The notes: generated by a model from the sequence alone, not told the origin. A DNA stretch of 60,000 nt from Adiantum capillus-veneris (GCA_014529385.2 CM043942.1:23304491-23364490); one strand, 5' to 3'. Positions 1-10,820 are shown, counted from the first letter of the stretch. Numbers and translations are program-made.

Positions 1-594
1 TTTCTCAACCACTTCCTCAAGACCCCTAGGGTACTCCAGCTGGTGTGCTTTTCCTTCCGCTGCAGGGTTCATGGGGATAACCTGCGGCTCCTTGGTGTCC
101 TTGATAAAGGACCCAACTTGAAGGTGTGGTAAGCGGAGCTCCTCCAAATCAGGTTCCTCGCTCACCAAGAAGATAAATGTTGCGAGCCGAGAAAGGTACT
201 CCACCCCCAACTTGCGCTTCTTGAGCGCTGACACCCCAGGGGCTTGCTCGTCCAAGTAATGGCCTGCATTGGTTGCAATTTCTTGGAATCGTTGCAACCG
301 CTTGGCGAATGGACGATCACCTTTGTGTATATAGCGCAAAATATCGCAAGGCACCCAGATCCCTGCATGTGGGGGGATAGATACAGAATATTTTATGATG
401 TGCTCCTCCATGAACGTAGAAATCTCCTCAAATGCATCCATGTGAAGGGCAACTGTGGCGTCAAGGTCAGGGAGACGAGTAAAAAAGGTGTGGAGGTCCA
501 ACTTCCCTTTGTATTTGGTGTCCTCGAGGAAGAGGATGAAGCGTGACAAAGGGGTGGATGTGGGTACAGATGCAGAGGCTGTGGCAGCATCCAT
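1..594 (-). CDS. Gene A: unidentified protein, N-terminal 198 residues, runs off the window
   Basis: An open frame reads leftward from an ATG at 594-592 to the first base of the window with no stop, so at least 198 codons exist and the C-terminus lies outside. The protein begins MDAATASASVPTSTPLSRF, then has a mixed, globular-looking composition (charged and hydrophobic residues alternate, with the segment FIKDTKEPQVIPMNP near residue 170). I see no signal peptide, membrane segment, zinc finger or retroviral motif, and I do not recognise the family. A TATAAAAG box lies 82 bp upstream of the ATG, a sensible promoter distance, which supports this start and argues that it is an independent transcription unit. 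It sits 245 bp downstream of gene B on the same strand. Both lie on the internal side of a minus-strand LTR (3302-5384), so it may be cargo of a retrotransposon, or a host gene beside a solo LTR. Confidence 0.6.
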   Translation of the reverse strand, partial: MDAATASASVPTSTPLSRFILFLEDTKYKGKLDLHTFFTRLPDLDATVALHMDAFEEISTFMEEHIIKYSVSIPPHAGIWVPCDILRYIHKGDRPFAKRLQRFQEIATNAGHYLDEQAPGVSALKKRKLGVEYLSRLATFIFLVSEEPDLEELRLPHLQVGSFIKDTKEPQVIPMNPAAEGKAHQLEYPRGLEEVVEK

Positions 595-675
595 GTTTAG
601 CCTGGGGTGTGGATAGAGAGTGGAGGAGCTCAGGAGTTGCAAAAGTGAAAATAGTGAATGAGTTAAGTGGCCCCC

Positions 676-683
676 CTTTTATA
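676..683 (-). promoter_or_regulatory. TATA box of gene A
   Basis: The minus strand reads TATAAAAG here, followed by a G-rich stretch. It lies 82 bp upstream of the gene A start codon, which would put transcription start near 645-655 and give a 5' leader of roughly 50-60 bases. It is the best core-promoter match in the first 5 kb. Confidence 0.55.
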
Positions 684-839
684 ATGTACCCTTTTTTTAA
701 GACATTAAAAAAAAGGCACTTTCACCAAAAAATGATTTCTCATCCCAATGCAAAAAATTATATTCAAAGGCATGATTTGCCGAAGCAAATCATGTTGATT
801 ACAGCGGGGATCAATATGAAAATTGCAAGAGTTACAAAG

Positions 840-2180
840 TTATAAGATCGATAGCATAGTTCCATCTATCCCCCAGTCCTCCTCGACCTTCAATTTGTCT
901 TCCATTCTCTTCCCAATCTGCGGACATTCATAACAATAAGCATCTAATGATCGACAAACCATGATGTATTGAAAATGTGGTGGAAGGATTCTCACCTTGT
1001 GACCTTGTAAACGAAATTGTGCTTGTTGAAGGGCCTCAAAACCCATAATAACCAAATGTTCTCGAACATTACTGAGAGTCCAATGCTTGTTCACTTGGAC
1101 TGCCTCCAAAGCATCGTTGGGCATCTTCACTGCAATGTCAAAGCTTGCAATAGCGCCGTCTACACTCTGTAAGGGAGTCCACACTCCAAGCTTGCACATC
1201 CAACGATCATAGTGAAATCGTATGTACAAGGAGGTGGGGGATTTCAAATAGCGCATTCCAATACCTGAAGCTCCAACCTTACAACGGTACCGGTCCCCGT
1301 TGTGCATGCCCTCCACAAAACCCCAGTCCTCTTCTAAAAGCCTTCCTAATTCCTCGTAATGCGCATCTTTACATACAAGCATTGTGGTAGTCTCCACAAA
1401 TCCAAACTCTTTAAAAATGTGCACAAAACAATGAATAGGCAAACACCAGCTCAAGCCCACAGACCTAGAAGCTTTAGAGTATTTCAAAGAGTTTTGGACA
1501 TCCATTATCATCTTTTGCTTGAAAGATGCTACCGACCACAAATCTGGGACCGGCCACTCCATACTTAATAAGGAAGTTACTTTGATGGGTTCAAGCGTTC
1601 CAAATGCTTGTGTAGAAGTAGGGACAATATAGGAGTGAGAATAGAAGAAAATCCTTCTTTGAACCAGTTTGGTTGGGCAAAGATGCGGGAACATTATTGC
1701 TCCAATATCCGCATGTATAGCATTGAATGTGCCGGAGAGACTATATAGTGGCTGCTCCTCCACCAACGTGGATGGAAATATGACTATAAATGCATGACAA
1801 ATGTTAAGTATGAATCCATAATAACATTACACTGTGATTTCACACCTAGCTTTGTATTCTCAAAACATGTACTTACAATGTGTTGGAAATCGAGGTGGTT
1901 GTTGCAAGTGCATGGTTGACATTGAGAAAACATGTTGCACAATGCCTATGGTCCCCTTGTCTTTGCGGTTCTTGAAACCAAGAAGCTTTCCTTTCCAATG
2001 AAGATCCAAGTTTGCACGATTCCGCACACGATGAGGGCCAACAGCAGATGGTTGCATGTATACCCAAGCACCTTTGGTGAACTCTTGTGGCACCCACTCA
2101 TCATCTACACCTCTAGTGTTGTGGCATGCAAGTGCTGTGACCTCATCCTTTGGTCGCCTTTGCGAAGTAGAGTTGGCCAT
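840..2180 (-). CDS. Gene B: unidentified two-exon protein, 415 residues
   Basis: Exon 1 is 2180-1877, the intron is 1876-1784 (93 bp) and exon 2 is 1783-840. The intron begins GTAAGT and ends TTTATAG. Exon 1 leaves one base of a codon and exon 2 supplies two, so the frame is kept exactly: 304 + 944 = 1248 nt, 415 codons plus TAA. The start ATG is in a strong plant context (AACCATGGC) and the protein begins MANSTSQRRPKDEV. It contains WVPQEFTKGAWVYMQP near residue 35, a Cys/His-poor middle and an acidic C-terminus (KVEEDWGIDG). No membrane segment, signal peptide, CCHC knuckle, protease or polymerase motif is visible and I do not recognise the family. No premature stop occurs in 415 codons, unlike all the retrotransposon genes nearby. 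A 39-bp tandem repeat lies just upstream. The splice-site fit makes a real or recently real gene likely; its function is unknown. Confidence 0.6.
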
Positions 2181-2272
2181 GGTTGAGCAAAGCAAACTAG
2201 GAGGAGGAGAAGAACCTTGCTTGTTGCTACAATGTAGGTGTGATAAAGTGATATGAGAAAATGGTCAACTCT

Positions 2273-2400
2273 TGTGGCAATGGGAGGAGAAGGTGGACAA
2301 CCCTTGCTTGGTGTGGCACTGGGAGGAGAAGGTGGATAAGCTTTGCTTGGTGTGGCACTGGGAGGAGAAGGTGGATAAGCCTTGCTTGGTGTGGCAATGG
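2273..2400. repeat. 39-bp tandem repeat, 3.3 copies, upstream of gene B
   Basis: Copies start at 2273, 2312, 2351 and 2390 (partial), each opening TGTGGCA and containing GGGAGGAGAAGGTGGA. The copies are nearly identical. The period is 13 codons, so antisense frames give a Pro/Ser-rich repeat, but there is no other sign that it is coding. It lies 93-220 bp upstream of the gene B start, in its leader or promoter. Confidence 0.85.
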
Positions 2401-3280
2401 AAGGTGGTAGGGGAGGAGAGAGGAGATTCCTTGCTGCAGCAATGGAGATGGTGTAAAGAGAGAGAGTGTTGGAGTAGAGGATGAGTGTGATGGTTGCAAC
2501 CAAGGAGGGGTTGGAAAAGGGGTTCTAGAGAGAGAAAATCCCTTTTTGCCTAATAACTAATTTTGGGGGAGCTCTGGATAGCAAAAAAAGATTTTTTAAA
2601 AATTTTGAATTTTAGGGTTTTTGGATGCACGTTTTGACTTTTTGAGATCAAAAAATGCTTTTTTGACCATAAAATAGTTTTAGGGGGGTTTTCAGAAGAT
2701 GAAATTTGAGTTTTGAAATTTTTGAAAAATTTCAAATTTTTGGGATTTTTTCAAAACCGGATCAAAAAGGAGGGAAGTTGGAGGTTCCATATGGCCCACC
2801 CCCCCCCCCCCCCCCCCACCCCACCTTCTCACTAGGTAAGAGCCCATTTAAAAAGTGTAAGACTACTTTGTCCCCCTACATTTTTGAGGGCATAGAGTGT
2901 GTCCACCACCCTCTTCTCATTGGCTGGCCTCTAATTAACCTTAATCCCAAAGGGCCCCTAGAGGGTTCATATTTTTCCTAATGTAAGGGGATTAATCATA
3001 CATTACACTTCAAATGTTAGTGGCTAGGTTAGAAAAGTTAGTCAAAAATTAGCATGAAATTAGTACAATTAGCATGGAAATGAAGTGAAATTAGCAAGGG
3101 TTAGTATGAAACTAGTAAAATTGGGGGTTTGGGGTATTCATAACTCAACATTAGCATCAATCTCTTGCACAAACATCATCAAATCAAACCAAAATTGAGT
3201 TACATACACTCAAAAACCGATGAATTAGTAATGAAATTACTCTATTCTACACATCCTAAACTCACTAGCTTAGGTTATCG
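2401..3280. other. Non-coding stretch between gene B and the primer-binding site
   Basis: AT-rich DNA with many short T and A runs (2550-2760), a run of 19 C at 2799-2817, and loose direct repeats of the type ATTAGCATGAAATTAGTA at 3045-3120. No convincing gene. If the LTR at 3302-5384 belongs to a minus-strand element, this would be its untranslated leader. Confidence 0.5.
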
Positions 3281-3299
3281 ATCCCTGACAACCGCGCCA
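3281..3299 (-). promoter_or_regulatory. Primer-binding site, tRNA-Asp type
   Basis: The minus strand reads TGGCGCGGTTGTCAGGGAT directly after the LTR end (2-bp spacer). Plant tRNA-Asp 3' ends give TGGCGCCGTTGCCGGGGAT, so there are three mismatches in 19. This primer differs from the tRNA-Met primer of the other elements in the window. Confidence 0.65.
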
Positions 3300-3301
3300 A
3301 A

Positions 3302-5384
3302 TGTTGGGAGGCGTTGTAGCAACGACCTAATCGCAACCCGCACAAAATCATCAAATCCGTGGATCGACAACCCGGCTAGGACATGGAAGCACGAGCATCG
3401 GATGAATAGAAATAGAGGATTCAAGAGATCACCTCTCCAATGCAAGTAGAGATTAGCCATGGCAAGACTAACTCTAAAAATACTCTACTCACTAATCAAT
3501 CAACTCCAACACACATCAAGTCCATCGAAGTCCAACTTACCATAGATTAGAAACCCCAAGCACACTAATGATAAGCACGCACTAATTACATTGGTGTTGG
3601 CCTCCCCAATCACCACATGTCAATCACGGCACTTCATCAATAGCTACACACACTAGGTGAATGGTGCTAGAGTTTCATAAAACCTATCTACACACAAACA
3701 AACAATAGAACACACACACTAATTACAAGATTAAGAACCAATTTAATCAACCTAATTAGTGATGCTAAATATCACAAATTGAATGCTTAAAGAAGAATAG
3801 GAGTGGTTAATAGCAAGAAGTACATACCTCTCTCAAATCTAGAATAATGAGAGTGTAATACTACTTCATGACATAGTGAAATGTAGAGAAGAAGTAGACT
3901 AATGAGAAAATAGGAATTAGATTAATAAATAAGAGCTTACTCTAATTACAATGGATTAGTCCTAGCCTCTTAAGCATGGGCATTAAGCTCAAGGCTAGGC
4001 CATAGAGTGCACACTCAAGAGAGAGGGAGCTCTCAAAAGTGGATCCTCAAGAGTGGATACTCAAGAATGAAGCTTCCTTGCACAAAGGCTTCCTTTTAAA
4101 GGTTTTCACTACAATCCCTTCCTGTGTTATCCACTGCTAACACATAACATAAGCTTTGAAGAAAGCTTTAACTGTCCCAAGTCTTAGTCCCAAGACCTCA
4201 AACACCTTCAAAGGTGGAGAGAGCTAGCGGGGAATGAGGGTAGGGAAGAGGAAGAAGAAAAATTTCATAGGAGAAAGAATTAGTTCCTCACTTATCATAA
4301 CTCTTCTTGCTAGCATACATAATAGCATAGTAATGAAGATGGAGAAGATGGCAAGCTTAAGCATTGAAGCATGGCTCTTGGTTGGATTTGCACTCCATAG
4401 CCATCAGTGTTGGTGTAGGCTCTCAACCACTACTTGCTTGGAGAAGGAGAGGGAGTTCTTTCACTTTGCACAATGCATAATGAGAGTGTTTGTGGGAGAG
4501 TATATCCGCTAAGCAACCCCTAGCTTGCTTTGGTCGACCCCCCCTTGTAGCTCATGCTTGAAGCTCATTGGACCCCTCCAGGCCTAGCCAATCACAAGCA
4601 GGAGGCATTACAAGCAAAAAGGGTAGCCTTGGGACAAGTGTCACCCTTTCCCCTTTGAGAAATAAATCTCCTAAATTATTATTGGACCCCTTGGATGGCC
4701 AAACAATAGGCTGAGGGCAACATGAGGAGGAACTTGACAAGAGTCCCTTTTGCTTTCTTTGTACCATACATGCCTTGTGTGAGTGTGTGGGAGTTCTCTC
4801 TCATTGCCCCTCTTGTAGGGCTTGCCCTCCTTGTAGGGATTTAATATTGACTTTTTGACACCTCAATCCCCTCATGCATAGGCCCAGTTCCCACCACAAG
4901 CTTGGCCCTTAAGCACTTTAAGCGTGGGCTGGGTTCTCACCTCAAGTGCAACCCTAGCATCTCAAGCATGACAAGCACCTCAAGAATCTCAATCATCAAG
5001 CACCTCAAGAATCTCAAGCACCTCAATCATCAAGCACCTCAAGCACCTCAAGCTTCGGCCGGGTTCCTACCTCAAGCACCTCAAGCTTGGGCCGGGTTCC
5101 CACCTCAAGCTCAACCCTAGCTTACCTAAGGTCAAAGGAATTTTACGCTAACTATTGGAGGTCTTCAATGAAGCTAACCCTAAGGTCTTATGCTCCATTG
5201 GTTAGCCTTGCTCTTTGATAGACCATCTCTCATTTGGGCCCCTTTACCATTGACCCCGTGTTGAGATAGATCTATAAGCACATCTCAATATCTTAACCCC
5301 TGTTCCCATTTAGTCTCCCACATTAAGTGATAAGTTTAATATGAGAAAATAATTTGGGTTGGTTAGATATTAGTTTTTATGACA
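3302..5384 (-). repeat. Long terminal repeat of element E (2083 bp)
   Basis: The repeat begins TGTTGGGAGG and ends TTTTTATGACA, with canonical TG...CA ends. Its right half is a diverged relative of the element A/D LTRs. Shared blocks include CCAAGACCTCA...CACCTTC near 4190, CTTGGTTGGATTTGCA near 4378, GGTCGACC near 4532 and the AACATGAGAAAAT-like tail near 5335. No intact partner LTR lies in the window. Confidence 0.7.
4968..5095. repeat. CAAGCACCT minisatellite inside the element E LTR
   Basis: Units of 9 bp (CAAGCACCT) and longer variants such as CAAGCACCTCAAGAATCT and CTCAATCATCAAGCACCT are reiterated. The block is framed by related segments ending GGCCGGGTTCC (5055-5100). Confidence 0.7.
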
Positions 5385-7285
5385 CTCACGAGCTAAGAGA
5401 TATGGTCAAAAAACAGCTTGCTGTCCATTGCAAAAACCAAAATTTTTGACTCACGATCCTTGGAGAACCACTATATAGATTCACTGGATGGACAAACCCA
5501 CTTAACCAATTGAAAAGCTTGATAAAACTTGATGATAAATGAATTTAGGTCTCCATTATCACTTCGGGAATGCGAGTTATTAATCGTTCTGTAACCTGTT
5601 TTACCTACACGTATATGGGTGCTACCAAGGGGAGTACCATATGACGTCGTGAGTTAATCGAGCTGTTTTTATATGTTTTATGGTTTGTTTTATTGAGTTG
5701 ATTTCAACTATTAGATGGCCATAAACTTATGTGAGAGTATATGGTTAAACACCCCGAACCGCATAGGCAGATATGATTAAAGTGGCTTTCTTTTGGGGTT
5801 ACCATTTGTTGTGTGAGTACCATATGGGTGAAGTGATGTGATAGAGTGATAGTCTATATTATGGAGCTAAGCTCTATGCATTGGTTTGAGGTCAAATATT
5901 TTTATTTTCATGTTTTGCATACTCCCAAAAATATAAAAAAATTGTTTTTTGCATATGTGTGAAGTTATCGTTTATGGTTGACCTAAAGGTCGGAGATGTT
6001 TTGCAAATGTTTATGGTGTTGGAATGTTATCATATGATGTATGGAAACTTATGGATTGATGTGGATGCCTCATATGCATGGTTATGATTGATTTCCACCT
6101 TTCTAGGTCAAAACCTATGTGCTAGAGGGGTGAAGTGCATATGTGATGCATCAACTTTGCATGGTTGAGGTTGCAAAAATGGATTTTTATATCATGATAA
6201 GTTTCTGGTCGAACTCTTTTTGTGCAACATAAAAAAATCACTTTCTAAGGATCACATGCGTATGAACTCCAATTGATTGCAGGGTTATGTCAAACTCCAA
6301 GTGTGGGAGTTGGTTCATTGTGATTATGATTTATGGTTAAGGGCTGAGATTCCCTCATAGATTATGGTTGAAATTGTATAGTGGAAGCCGGTGTGGCTTA
6401 TGCTTTTTTTTTTGGATTTGGTTATGCTACTAAAATTTTTGCAGCCACGTTATGTTCTAAAGCGGTTATGCAGGATTAGTCGTGCCTCACCCAAGTTGGG
6501 TGGAGTGCTCACCCATGTGATGTGATTGGATTATGGTTTATGGTTTTGGATTTGGATCATGAAGTGATCAAGGTGGTTTATGGTAGATGTGTAAGGGTAG
6601 AGACCTTGTACAATCTAGCTGCTTGGAAAAGATTGTTTGTGCATATGGCAAGTGCTATTGTGATTGGACTCATGTGTTATGTTTCTCATGGCAGCGTCGC
6701 TACAAGACTAGGATCACCTACATTGCTTAGCCTTAGACAAAGGGATCATTGACCTAGGGATTTGCTGGATTGGGGGTGTTGCCTAGGTCTCCTTCTTTTT
6801 GTTAGGCTCATCTACATGGTTAGTGCGTTGGGGGTTGAATGACCTACACGGCTAACGCGTCAGGGATTTTACCTTGGGTTTGCTTAAACACCCAGTGCTG
6901 GGCATCGAAGAGGCGTGGCACCTAAACTGGTATGGTTTGTGTTGATACACTACCGCCTATTGGTACTTGGGATCCTTTGAAAGCTTGGGTTCATGGAGGG
7001 AGGCGAAGCGGGCTCAGCCTATGTCTGGCTCAGGTAGGTTGGAGGTGTTCTGGCTCACTCTCGGCAAAGTGAAATTCTCTTTGTCCGTAGTAGAGCAAAC
7101 AGTAGATCCCTACACAGGGTCCAATGCTCTACTAGTTATTTTGTCATAAACTTTTTGATGATATGGTATACTCAGATTTTGTCATTGCATTGATACATGG
7201 TTGCTTGTTCCATTTAGAAGGGGAATTTAAAGATCCTCTATTGTCATTTTCTCAAGTCTATGTGCACTCTATTTCACCCTCCGCT

Positions 7286-7355
<70 letters not shown>

Positions 7356-7620
7356 CAATGCGGTGTACACATATATTCACCCTTCACAATGTTATATTTT
7401 TTCTTGAGTACACTTTCACTCAAAACACCCATTTAGGGGTACCACTACTTGCTAGGTACCTCTGGATGCAATCCGGTTCATGACCTAAAATCCATGCTTG
7501 GTCGGGTGCTGAGAACTCCTCCACTATGCAAATGCTTCCGCAACTTTGACGTGTATTGAAAATTGTATAACTGTGTAAATTGATATTTTGTGCATAGACC
7601 CTGGGGAGGGGTATCTCTCA
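5385..7620 (+). repeat. LTR1 of the family-2 tandem (3' 2.2 kb)
   Basis: It begins at CTCACGAGCTAAGAG, where element E interrupts it, and ends GGGGTATCTCTCA just before the primer site. It aligns throughout with 18833-21069 and with 30000-31134 plus 39637-40725. It holds the (CT)n tract at 7290-7352. No gene of its own is seen. Confidence 0.85.
7290..7352. repeat. (CT)31 microsatellite in LTR1
   Basis: About 63 bp of uninterrupted CT. The equivalent site in LTR2 (20732-20797) is of similar length, but in LTR3 (40441-40455) it is only about 7 units, so the tract changes length within one family. Confidence 0.95.
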
Positions 7621-7622
7621 CC

Positions 7623-7634
7623 TGGTATCACAGC
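7623..7634 (+). promoter_or_regulatory. Primer-binding site, internal region 1 (tRNA-Met type)
   Basis: TGGTATCACAGC two bases after the LTR end, one mismatch from TGGTATCAGAGC, the complement of the initiator tRNA-Met 3' end. Confidence 0.8.
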
Positions 7635-8650
7635 CTATGCTTAAGGTTACAAGGATAGCCTAAAGCCTAATACTAACTGGGTAGTTATACATTGTGCATG
7701 CATTCATGCATGCTGTTTGGATATGTATTCATGATGTATCTACAAGTGACATTGGTTGGTGGTACTTGTTTGACTTGTCTTCTTGAGTGAAAGAGTTAGG
7801 TTTGAGTTATGGTAAAGTGGTTGAAGTGTTCAACAACGGCGTTGTAATTTTATTTGAATGTTTGTTTTGTAGTAACAAATGGATCCTAGAGTGACATTTG
7901 AATGCTTTAGCCAGGGGAATGAGGTTTTGGCCATAGTGTTTAACAATATGGTGACACGGTTGTCAAGGAATGAACGTGAAATCTTTTACTTAGAAATTGG
8001 GACCAAAGTCTTTGTCATGCTAGGAAGCACAACTTATTGGAAGAGTGTTGACCGTCAGTTTTTCATCTATATTGACGATAGTCCAAGAGATTGGTTTGCC
8101 AACCTCAGACTTCTTCAACTCAGAATATAGCTAGGCCTAGAAGACATGTTCTATTCCTTGGAAATGCGCTCCCAAACGTTAAGGATTGCCAAAGTTGCTA
8201 AGAAGTTTGAAGCTCTTGCAATCGTCATAGAAAAAGAAAAGTTAGAGGATAACTACAGACCACTCGTGTGGGAGGTCTGAGAGAATACCCTCTTATGAGA
8301 GTTAAAAGATTATTTAGAGAGTTAGCTCCAAGACACCCATAATATTGTAATGAAATCATAAAGATCAAATTTTGATGAATAAAAGAAGCATAGACTCAGT
8401 TTTGATTCACACGTGTACTAAGTTTTCTCTCTCCTTTTCTTGTTTTAGATGAATCTTCTTAATTGTCTAGATGAACTCCCGAGTGATTTTTCACAAAGAA
8501 TCTTTTTATGTAAAAAATATGGATTCAGTCTCCATTGGGTAATTGAAGTGGTTCGAGTTTCAAAGGGGGCTAGAGACTAGCTTGTACCCAACACTTATGT
8601 AGCATGAGAGTTACATGTTGAAACTCAGCCTGAACATCGAATACAAGTGC
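7635..8650 (+). other. Untranslated leader of internal region 1 with a gag deletion
   Basis: It matches 21084-22090 of internal region 2 base for base with scattered changes. An 83-codon frame at 7879-8130 is not conserved as a frame in the other copy (the match there is broken), so I treat it as leader. At about 8650 the alignment jumps from the equivalent of 22085 to the equivalent of 24658: about 2.57 kb, containing the accessory frames and the gag core, is missing from this copy. Confidence 0.7.
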
Positions 8651-8651
8651 T

Positions 8652-8890
8652 AGACATGATCATTTGTGCTACACTTGTCTTGATCTTGGTCATCAATCCA
8701 AGGATTGTCCATGTAACAATTCAAGCTTCACAGGATTGGTGGACAATTATGAACATAGAAATTTCAACCCAAATCGGAATTTCAAAAACTTTAGACCCAG
8801 ACCATCGACATTTCAGAGAAACTTCAATCAGCAAAACTTTAACCAAAGCTAGAGATAACCTCAAAACCAAGGGAATTTTAGATGAGGCAA
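8652..8890 (+). pseudogene. gag: gag C-terminal remnant with CCHC zinc knuckle
   Basis: The nucleocapsid motif CYTCLDLGHQSKDC (CX2CX4HX4C) is encoded at 8667-8708, followed by an Asn/Phe/Arg-rich tail. Everything N-terminal to it is deleted. The knuckle is intact here, whereas the copy at 24653 has lost the last Cys (to Tyr). Nucleocapsid binds and packages element RNA. Confidence 0.75.
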
Positions 8891-9065
8891 TCCACTTTTT
8901 ATTCAAAATGGACCACCTTTCAACAATAGCAACAATGAAAATGTTCTTCGTCACCCTCATCCAGGAGGAGGAGGAAATCAGAGACCTCAAGGAAAACCTC
9001 AAGTTAACAAAGCTCAAGGGGCTAGAGGTGAAGGAAATTAGACAAACACATATGTTCATGCTTCA

Positions 9066-9482
9066 ATGAAACATCAGGGAGTGAATGAGAAATTTTTGGT
9101 AATTCAAACCCTAGCACAGTATCAAGGTAACCATTTCACCTTATTGATTGATTTAAGGAGTACACATTCTTTCATATCTTCTAAGTGCATCAGAAACCTC
9201 ATTTTGCTCGATCATCCTGATACGGACCTTACAATAGAATTAGCTACGGGTAGGAAGGTTAGATCTTTTACTTCGATGGGTAACTTGAATTTTGTTTTGG
9301 ATGGTCATAATACTTCTGCAAACTTTAGAGTCTTACCCATAGGAATCTACAATGGGATCCTAGGAATGGATTGGCTTAAAGCCAATGATGCTCACATACA
9401 TTGTAGAGACGCTTCATTGAATTTCGATTATGACCAAAGCTCTAGGTTCATATTGAGAAACGGGGGAAGCCTAAGCCCAGAC
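9066..9482 (+). pseudogene. pol: Retropepsin-like protease domain, family 2
   Basis: The catalytic region reads LIDLRSTHSFIS, where relatives have LIDSGSTHSFIS. The Ser-Gly after the catalytic Asp is changed to Leu-Arg, which should inactivate the enzyme. Downstream ILGMDWLKANDAHI is the usual end of a chromovirus protease. This aspartic protease would cut the Gag-Pol polyprotein. It continues out of frame into reverse transcriptase. Confidence 0.8.
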
Positions 9483-10436
9483 TAGTGAACTTTACCAAAC
9501 TTATGAAGAGTCATAGGAACACTTACAGAATTTACGCAGTAAAGCTTAACCCTAAGGAAAAGAAGATAGATTTACCTGAACCCAAATGGATAACAGAATT
9601 TGATGATGTTTTTTTGAAGAACTTTCACAGTTACCACCCAAGCATGATGTTGATCATGCAATAGAGCTTACTCCAGGAGCTCAACGAGTTGATCGTAGAC
9701 CTTAAAAAAATGTCAGTAGCTTACTCTGTGGAACTCAAGGAGAAAGTAACTCAACTTCTTGAATTAAGCTTCATTCAACCCAGCATTTCTCCATGGATTA
9801 CTCCAGTTCTCTTTAATCAAAAGAAGGATGGTACTCTATGTCTTTGTATCGATTATTGCTGATTGAACCAGGTAGCATTCAAGAATAAGTATGCAATACC
9901 AAGTATTGATGAATTGCTTGACCGATTACATAGAGCTTCTATCTTCACAGATATTGATCTTAAGTCAAGGTATTACCAAATTCGAATCAAGGAGGAAAGA
10001 CAGGATGTAATACTCGTTTTGGACATTATAAATTTATAGTTATGTCTTTTGAACTTACTAATGGTCTTGCAACTTTTAATTGTCTAATGATCGACGTGTT
10101 TTGAGAACATCTTCATGATTTTTTTCTTGTCTTCCTTGATGATATCCTGTTTACTCAAGAAACAGAGAAGAACATGAACAACATGTACGACGAGTACTTG
10201 AACTTCTCCGTCAAAATCAACTTTATGCCAAACGTAGCAAATGCACCTTCTTCATTGACAAGGTGGAATATTTGGGATTTATTTTATCCAAAGATGGTGT
10301 TTCTACTGATCAAAGTAAGATTGAAGCTGTTATAGCTTGGCCTACACCAAAATGAGTACGCGAAGTAGGTGGCTTTCTTGGTTTAACATGATGGTATCGT
10401 ACATTTATTCAAAGCTACACTAAGATTGCATCTCCA
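9483..10436 (+). pseudogene. pol: Reverse transcriptase domain, family 2, frameshifted
   Basis: Pieces of the RT can be followed in different frames: the QKKDGTL segment near 9825, IDLKSRYYQIRI near 9955-9990, the catalytic FLDDIL near 10130-10150 (where FFDD is usual) and WPTPK near 10340, which is followed by a stop (TGA). At least four frameshifts or stops lie in this stretch. The intact enzyme would copy element RNA into DNA. Confidence 0.8.
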
Positions 10437-10820
10437 TTGACTAATACGCTTAAGAAAGCTAAAGTGTTTACTTGGAATGAACATGTCCAAGCTAGTTTTG
10501 AGAAACTCAAAGAAGCTTTGGTGAATGCTCCAATACTACAGCTTCCAAAATTCTCAAAGACATTCACTGTGCTCACTGATGCAAGTGGACAAGCAATTGA
10601 TGGCCTTCTGTCTCAAGAAGGAAAACCAATAGCTTATGAATCTCGTAAGTTATGTATACATAAGTTAAATTATCCTACGCATGATTTGGAATTATTGGCC
10701 GTTGTGCATGCTCTTAAAGTATGGCGACATTATCTTCTTGGAAGGAGATTTGAACTACATAGCGACCATAAAATCCTGAAGTGGATCTACACCCAAACTG
10801 ACCTTAATATGTGGCAATGA
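10437..10820 (+). pseudogene. pol: RT thumb and RNase H domain, family 2
   Basis: A 127-codon frame has the RNase H start VLTDASGQAIDG (first catalytic Asp present), the second-motif region around DLELLAVVHALKVWRHYL and FELHSDHKILKWI (HSDHK). The frame ends at a stop just after TDLNMWQ, where the copy at 26810 reads RQQRWMELL. RNase H removes RNA from the RNA-DNA hybrid. Confidence 0.8.

Larger units (their letters stand above)
1..5384 (-). mobile_element. Element E: LTR retrotransposon (5' end), minus strand, left end outside the window
   Basis: The right-hand LTR (3302-5384) and its adjacent primer-binding site face left, so the body of the element should extend through 3280-1 and beyond. 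The junction at 5384/5385 interrupts a family-2 LTR whose intact copies read through this point (compare 18830 and 30000). That fits an insertion whose other end lies left of position 1. The expected gag/pol is absent for at least 3.3 kb; genes A and B are there instead. Either the element carries cargo, or this is a truncated element beside host sequence. Confidence 0.45.

Noticed and set aside
2105-2503. Pro/Ser-rich 132-codon frame on the minus strand
   Set aside because: It is the translation of the 39-bp tandem repeat and overlaps gene B exon 1 in another frame. The gene B frame has splice-site and start-codon support.
7879-8130. 83-codon frame in the leader of internal region 1
   Set aside because: The aligned sequence in internal region 2 (21300-21550) does not keep the frame, and no domain is recognisable.
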